Source: QPIN01 sp964472945
GTDB taxonomy: Bacteria > Pseudomonadota > Gammaproteobacteria > Methylococcales > Methylomonadaceae
Assembly (NCBI GenBank): GCA_964472945.1
Contig: CAYYNM010000154.1
Location: 1-8,068 of the forward strand
Reading direction: 5' to 3'
DNA: 8,068 bases
Below are positions 4,512 through 8,068 of this stretch, piece after piece; within the stretch, counting starts at the first letter, position 1; each line of letters starts with the position of its first letter. Both the position numbers and the translations under genes were made by a program. The notes under the pieces were generated by a model that made no database searches, had not been told where the DNA came from, and saw only the letters and a program-made list of their open reading frames with translations.

Positions 4512-6296
4512 TTATGCTTCTTTCACTTCAGTAGGTTTTCGCAGTTTAATACCTAATTCACGTAACTGTTCATCATTAACAACAGCTGGGGCATCAATTA
4601 ACGGACAAGCCGCTGTTTGTGTTTTAGGAAAGGCAATCACATCTCTAATTGAAGCAGAATTTGTCATCAACATAACCAGTCTATCCAAGCCAAAAGCAAT
4701 ACCTCCATGAGGAGGGCATCCATATTTTAAGGCATCCAGTAGGAAGCCGAATTTTTCTCTGGCTTCATCATGACCAATACCTAAAATTTCAAATACTTTG
4801 GTTTGCATACTTGTTTTATTGATACGAATTGAACCACCTCCTAATTCAGTACCATTTAAAATCAAATCATAAGCACGTGATAAAGCTTGACCAGGGTTAG
4901 CTTCCAGTTCTTCTATTGAACAGCTGGGTGCGGTAAACGGATGGTGAATAGCATTCCAGCGTTGGTTTTTATCATCCCAGTCAAACATAGGGAAGTCAAT
5001 TAACCATAAGGGTTTCCAGTCCCCTTCTGCTAAACCACGATCATGTCCAATTTTTACACGTAAAGCACCGATTGCTTCATTAACAATATTGGCCTTATCT
5101 GCGCCAAAGAAAATTAAATCACCCGTTTTAGCGTTTGTTTTGCTTAGAACACTTTCCCATACTTCCGCTGGTGCAAATTTAACAATGGGAGACTGTAAGC
5201 CTTCTATTCCAGCATCTCTATCATTGACTTTAATGTAGGCTAAACCTCTAGCACCATAAATACTGACATACTTAGTTAAACCATCAATTTCTTTACGGGT
5301 TAAATCTGACCCACCTGGAATCTTTAAAGCAACAACACGGCCATCTGGGTCATTTGCAGGGCCAGAGAATACTTTAAAGTCGACATCTTTCATATCTTCA
5401 GCAATATCGACAAATTGTAATGGAATGCGTAAATCAGGCTTATCAGAACCATAAAGTCTCATACCCTCAGCATAAGTCATTACAGGAAATTTATCCCCCA
5501 AATCAACATTGATAATCTCAGAAAACAAATTTTTAATCATCTCCTCCATGGTCTCCATGATTTCGTCTTCATTCATGAATGATGTTTCAATATCCAGCTG
5601 AGTAAATTCCGGCTGTCTATCTGCACGTAAATCTTCATCACGGAAACAGCGAACGACCTGATAATACTTATCCATACCAGAAATCATTAACAACTGTTTA
5701 TAGAGTTGTGGTGATTGTGGTAAAGCAAAAAAAGCATTTTCATGAGTACGGCTAGGTACAATGTAATCACGCGCACCTTCTGGTGTGGCTTTGGTTAGAA
5801 TAGGCGTTTCAATCTCAAAGTATTCTTTTTCATCCAGAAAATTACGCAAATTACGTGTTGCCTCTCTACGCACCCGCATTTTTTTCTGCATTTCAGTGCG
5901 ACGTAAATCGATATAACGATAACGTAAACGCATTTCTTCATTGACCTCAATATCACTTTCAATAGGGAAAGGCGGTGTTTCAGATTCATTTAACACTTCA
6001 ATATGGCTAACAAGGATTTCAATTTCTCCTGTTTTCATATTAGGGTTTACGGTACCTTCCAAGCGGTCTCTTACCACTCCCACAACTCTTAAAACATATT
6101 CACTACGCACACTTTCAGCAATAGCAAAGGTTTCAGCTGACTCAGGATTAAAAACCACCTGAACTAAACCTTCACGATCTCTAAGGTCAATAAAAATAAC
6201 CCCACCGTGATCCCTACGACGATGAACCCAACCGCATAATGCTACCGTTTCATCTAAATTTTGTTTTGTTACTTCTCCGCACTTGTGCGTACGCAT
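4512..6296 (-). CDS. aspS: Aspartate--tRNA ligase, probably the non-discriminating Asp/Asn type
   Basis: This class II synthetase charges tRNA with aspartate in the cytoplasm. The chain of 594 aa matches the bacterial type (E. coli 590). Domains in order: N-terminal OB-fold anticodon-binding domain (1-105, WVHRRRDHGGVIFIDLRDREG at 23-43); catalytic core with ALPQSPQLYKQLL (191-203) and motif 2 FRDEDLRADRQPEFTQLD (218-235); the bacterial GAD insertion (about 285-415, with GLAYIKV and GLQSPIVKF); and motif 3 GGIAFGLDRLVMLM (531-544), ending before a short tail. H30 in RRRDHGG and G81 in EGTVNPN match the Pseudomonas-type enzyme, which also charges tRNA-Asn; E. coli has Leu and Lys-type residues there. 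If so, Asp-tRNA(Asn) would be amidated by GatCAB. That is an inference from two positions. The ATG at 6296 has only a weak AGAG ahead. fmdB lies 162 bp upstream on the same strand, a pairing common in Gammaproteobacteria. Confidence 0.97.
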   Translation of the reverse strand: MRTHKCGEVTKQNLDETVALCGWVHRRRDHGGVIFIDLRDREGLVQVVFNPESAETFAIAESVRSEYVLRVVGVVRDRLEGTVNPNMKTGEIEILVSHIEVLNESETPPFPIESDIEVNEEMRLRYRYIDLRRTEMQKKMRVRREATRNLRNFLDEKEYFEIETPILTKATPEGARDYIVPSRTHENAFFALPQSPQLYKQLLMISGMDKYYQVVRCFRDEDLRADRQPEFTQLDIETSFMNEDEIMETMEEMIKNLFSEIINVDLGDKFPVMTYAEGMRLYGSDKPDLRIPLQFVDIAEDMKDVDFKVFSGPANDPDGRVVALKIPGGSDLTRKEIDGLTKYVSIYGARGLAYIKVNDRDAGIEGLQSPIVKFAPAEVWESVLSKTNAKTGDLIFFGADKANIVNEAIGALRVKIGHDRGLAEGDWKPLWLIDFPMFDWDDKNQRWNAIHHPFTAPSCSIEELEANPGQALSRAYDLILNGTELGGGSIRINKTSMQTKVFEILGIGHDEAREKFGFLLDALKYGCPPHGGIAFGLDRLVMLMTNSASIRDVIAFPKTQTAACPLIDAPAVVNDEQLRELGIKLRKPTEVKEA

Positions 6297-6425
6297 ATTA
6301 ATTCTCTATTAAAATTGAATATTGTTAAAATGTAGAATAGGTAAAGTGGCTAAGACTACCTATCGAATGTAAAGTAATGGGCCTATATAAATTTATCCCA
6401 TCTTTTAAAATTTGGCGATTATATT

Positions 6426-6455
6426 TTGTAGGGCGAACTTAAGTCCACCCTACAA
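6426..6455. repeat. 30-bp palindrome between fmdB and aspS
   Basis: TTGTAGGG (6426-6433) and CCCTACAA (6448-6455) are perfect inverted copies, and the centre ACTTAAGT (6437-6444) is itself a palindrome in the same register, leaving only two mismatched pairs. It begins 3 bp past the fmdB stop. In the fmdB direction it is followed by AAATATAATC, not by a T run, so a dispersed repeat is more likely than a strong terminator. A related half-copy (12 of 15 identical) is at 7927-7941. Confidence 0.65.
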
Positions 6456-6458
6456 TAC

Positions 6459-6722
6459 TTAGTGCTTATGACCACATCCCCCACCCGAGCAACCACCTCC
6501 ACCAGCCTTTGTAGAAGCTTCAGCCCCACTTTTCTTTGGGCTACCTTTAAAGTCAGTTTCATACCAGCCACTGCCTTTTAATCTAAACCCAGCAGCTGAA
6601 ATTTTTTTCTTTAACTCGGCCTCTCCACATGCAGGACAGATTATTAAAGGTTTATCACTCATTTTTTGTAAAGCTTCATGCTCGTTTCCACAAGCCTGAC
6701 ACTGATATTCATATATAGGCAC
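6459..6722 (-). CDS. FmdB-family zinc-ribbon protein, 87 aa
   Basis: The protein begins MPIYEYQCQACG, the hallmark of the FmdB/CxxC_CxxC_SSSS family of putative regulatory proteins. Two CxxC knuckles, C8-x2-C11 and C29-x2-C32, should bind one zinc. GFRLKGSGWYETDFK follows, then a linker and a glycine-, cysteine- and histidine-rich tail (GGGGCSGGGCGHKH). The start is set at GTG (6722): it gives the family's exact first residues, with GGAGAGG (6732-6726) just ahead. An in-frame TTG 12 bp further up overlaps that ribosome binding site and would add MERL, which relatives lack. The biochemical role of the family is not established; in methylotrophs the founding member was linked to control of formamidase genes. 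It probably shares a transcript with aspS, 162 bp downstream, and is divergent from pyrC. Confidence 0.93.
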   Translation of the reverse strand: MPIYEYQCQACGNEHEALQKMSDKPLIICPACGEAELKKKISAAGFRLKGSGWYETDFKGSPKKSGAEASTKAGGGGCSGGGCGHKH

Positions 6723-6725
6723 AAG

Positions 6726-6732
6726 CCTCTCC
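6726..6732 (-). promoter_or_regulatory. Ribosome binding site that decides the fmdB start
   Basis: GGAGAGG lies just before the GTG at 6722; counted from the GGAG core the spacing is 6 nt. A start at the TTG (6734) would place this purine run inside the coding region. Confidence 0.7.
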
Positions 6733-6748
6733 AAAAAAACAAAATATC

Positions 6749-6754
6749 ATTATA
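6749..6754 (-). promoter_or_regulatory. Possible -10 box of the fmdB promoter
   Basis: On the minus strand TATAAT is a perfect -10 consensus 26 nt before the GTG. The best -35 candidate, TTGAAA, is 21 nt further up, which is longer than the ideal 17, so the assignment is tentative. Confidence 0.35.
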
Positions 6755-6792
6755 AATAAGGGCTCGAAAGTGATTTTTCAAGTACCATTTAC

Positions 6793-6810
6793 AGAATAAC
6801 CGACTATTCT
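6793..6810. promoter_or_regulatory. Inverted repeat in the fmdB-pyrC divergent region, possible operator
   Basis: AGAATA (6793-6798) and TATTCT (6805-6810) are perfect inverted copies separated by 6 nt. They lie 20 bp before the pyrC start, in the 108-bp gap between two divergent genes. It could be a protein binding site, or a chance feature of AT-rich DNA. Confidence 0.3.
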
Positions 6811-6830
6811 AATAGAAAAACACAAACACT

Positions 6831-7868
6831 ATGAATAAATTAACACTTATACAACCAGATGACTGGCATTTACATGTTAGAAATGGCGATATTCTTAAAA
6901 CTGTTATTGCGCATACAGCAAAGCAATTTGCGCGTGCGATTATTATGCCAAACCTAAACCCTGCTGTTATAACTGTTGAAAAAGCAATAGATTATCATAA
7001 AGAGATTTTACTGGCACTGCCTGCCAATTCAAATTTTACGCCATTAATGACCCTTTATCTTACAACTGAGCTTAGGCAAGATGAAGTTAGAAAAGCCGCT
7101 GAATCAGACTTAATTCATGCGATAAAACTATATCCAGCAGGTGCCACAACTAATTCGGACTCTGGCGTTAGCGACCTTAAAGCTATTTACCCTATTTTAG
7201 AAACCATGGAACAAGTTGACTTACCACTTCTAATACATGGTGAAGTCACCAATCAAGATTGTGATATTTTTGACCGTGAAAAAGTATTTGTTGAGTCTAG
7301 CTTAAGTGATATTGTCAAAAACTTTCCTAACCTTAGAATTGTAGTTGAACATGTTACCACTAAAGAGGCGGTAGATTTTGTGTTAGCAGCCTCTAACAAA
7401 GTTGCTGCAAGCATAACCCCACAACATTTATTATTTAACCGTAATGCTATCTTAGCAGGGGGTATCCGCCCTCATTATTACTGCTTACCTATTATAAAAC
7501 GTGAATATCATCGACAAGCCCTTATTAAAGCCGCAAGCAGTGGAAATCCCAAGTTTTTCTTAGGCACAGATAGTGCGCCTCATTTAACAGGGGCTAAAGA
7601 AAATAGTTGTGGATGTGCCGGCTGTTATAGTGCTTATGCAGCCATTGAACTTTATGCAGAAGCATTTGAACAAGTAAATGCATTAGATAAGTTAGAGGGT
7701 TTTGCAAGTATGTTTGGTGCTGATTTTTATAAACTACCACGAAATACCAAGTCAATAACCTTACAAAAACAAAGCTGGACAGTGCCAGCAAGTTATAGAG
7801 TAAATGATAAAACTATTACACCGCTTAAAGCAGGGGAAAATTTGAGTTGGAAATTACAGAGCTTTTAA
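6831..7868 (+). CDS. pyrC: Dihydroorotase, short E. coli-type class
   Basis: The enzyme closes carbamoyl-aspartate to dihydroorotate, the third step of pyrimidine synthesis, in the cytoplasm. At 345 aa it matches the E. coli enzyme (348). The metal centre is complete: H13 and H15 (DWHLHVRNG), K99 as the carbamylated bridging lysine (HAIKLYPAGATTNSDSGV), H136 (LLIHGEV), H174 (VVEHVTT) and D247 (FLGTDSAPH), with H251 following as in active members. R17 and N41 are placed to hold the substrate, as R20 and N44 in E. coli. GIRPHYYCLP and the CGCAGCYSAYAAIELYAEAF segment are also typical. The ATG at 6831 is preceded by an AT-rich leader without a clear ribosome binding site, but the family start is right here. 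It stands alone, divergent from fmdB; no other pyr gene is in the window. Complete, with no frameshift. Confidence 0.97.
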   Translation: MNKLTLIQPDDWHLHVRNGDILKTVIAHTAKQFARAIIMPNLNPAVITVEKAIDYHKEILLALPANSNFTPLMTLYLTTELRQDEVRKAAESDLIHAIKLYPAGATTNSDSGVSDLKAIYPILETMEQVDLPLLIHGEVTNQDCDIFDREKVFVESSLSDIVKNFPNLRIVVEHVTTKEAVDFVLAASNKVAASITPQHLLFNRNAILAGGIRPHYYCLPIIKREYHRQALIKAASSGNPKFFLGTDSAPHLTGAKENSCGCAGCYSAYAAIELYAEAFEQVNALDKLEGFASMFGADFYKLPRNTKSITLQKQSWTVPASYRVNDKTITPLKAGENLSWKLQSF

Positions 7869-7885
7869 TAGAACATTGAGTACAC

Positions 7886-7941
7886 GGTGGCTTAACGATG
7901 AAACATATTGATTCAATAGCGGACTAAAAGCCACTCTACAA
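7886..7941. repeat. Palindromic repeat downstream of pyrC
   Basis: GTGGCTT (7887-7893) pairs with AAGCCAC (7928-7934) across a 34-nt loop. The right arm, gcggactaaaagccactcta, carries the CTAAA motif of the hairpin cluster at 1459-1580, and its end matches the fmdB-aspS palindrome (aagtccaccctacaa against aaagccactctacaa). No T run follows, so it is more a dispersed repeat than a terminator. The remaining bases to 8068 hold no gene that I can see. Confidence 0.45.
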
Positions 7942-8068
7942 CTTATACTCTATGTTCCAGTTTTTAATTGTTGCTTTTGTAAAGTGCTGAAAAGCAAGGG
8001 GGATAGAGAGAACTCTTTTCTACAGATGCTAGATTTATGGGGTAATGATCAATGTCATTAAGTTAAGG

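Noticed and set aside
7989..8068. Start of an insertion sequence at the right edge
   Set aside because: The end sequence (aatgtcattaagttaagg) looks like repeats I have seen near transposases, but nothing in the window supports it.

Overview
The window looks like a low-GC gammaproteobacterial chromosome segment. It pairs fmdB with aspS on one strand, as is common in Gammaproteobacteria. The AspRS resembles the Pseudomonas-type (Asn/Asp) enzyme, and PyrC is the short E. coli-like class. The general look (AT-rich, rich in short palindromic repeats, a periplasmic beta/gamma-crystallin-like protein, an SprA-like HExxH protein) would fit a methanotroph (Methylococcales) or sulfur-oxidising relative, but genus cannot be fixed from the sequence. 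A run of exactly 100 N (1219-1318) shows that this is a scaffolded draft assembly.

Left part (1-1076, minus strand): a compact cluster read right to left. It holds a 43-residue ORF with a good ribosome binding site, then a 255-residue protein with one N-terminal membrane anchor. Last comes the first 58 codons of a gene that runs off the left edge and starts inside the previous stop codon (TAATG). The third gene faintly resembles lipase-type alpha/beta hydrolases, so an effector/immunity-like pair is conceivable but unproven. Next comes about 630 bp without a gene (1077-1703), holding the assembly gap, a 25-bp repeat on both gap edges and an array of hairpins sharing a CTAAA loop.

Middle (1704-3170): a plus-strand gene for an SprA-type putative zinc metalloprotease converges on a minus-strand gene for a small exported beta/gamma-crystallin-like protein. 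Beyond the latter lies a structured non-coding segment with a 14-bp inverted repeat enclosing smaller hairpins, ending 13 bp from the end of nadA.

Right part (3171-8068): housekeeping genes. nadA (quinolinate synthase, NAD synthesis), aspS (aspartyl-tRNA synthetase) and fmdB (zinc-ribbon regulatory-type protein) lie on the minus strand. pyrC (dihydroorotase, pyrimidine synthesis) is divergent on the plus strand. The gaps between these genes hold short palindromic repeats of at least three kinds. aspS and fmdB are probably cotranscribed; nadA lies 243 bp beyond aspS behind two repeat elements and may or may not share the transcript.

No clear new multi-gene system is visible. The best candidates for a second look are the truncated left-edge cluster and the structured intergenic elements.
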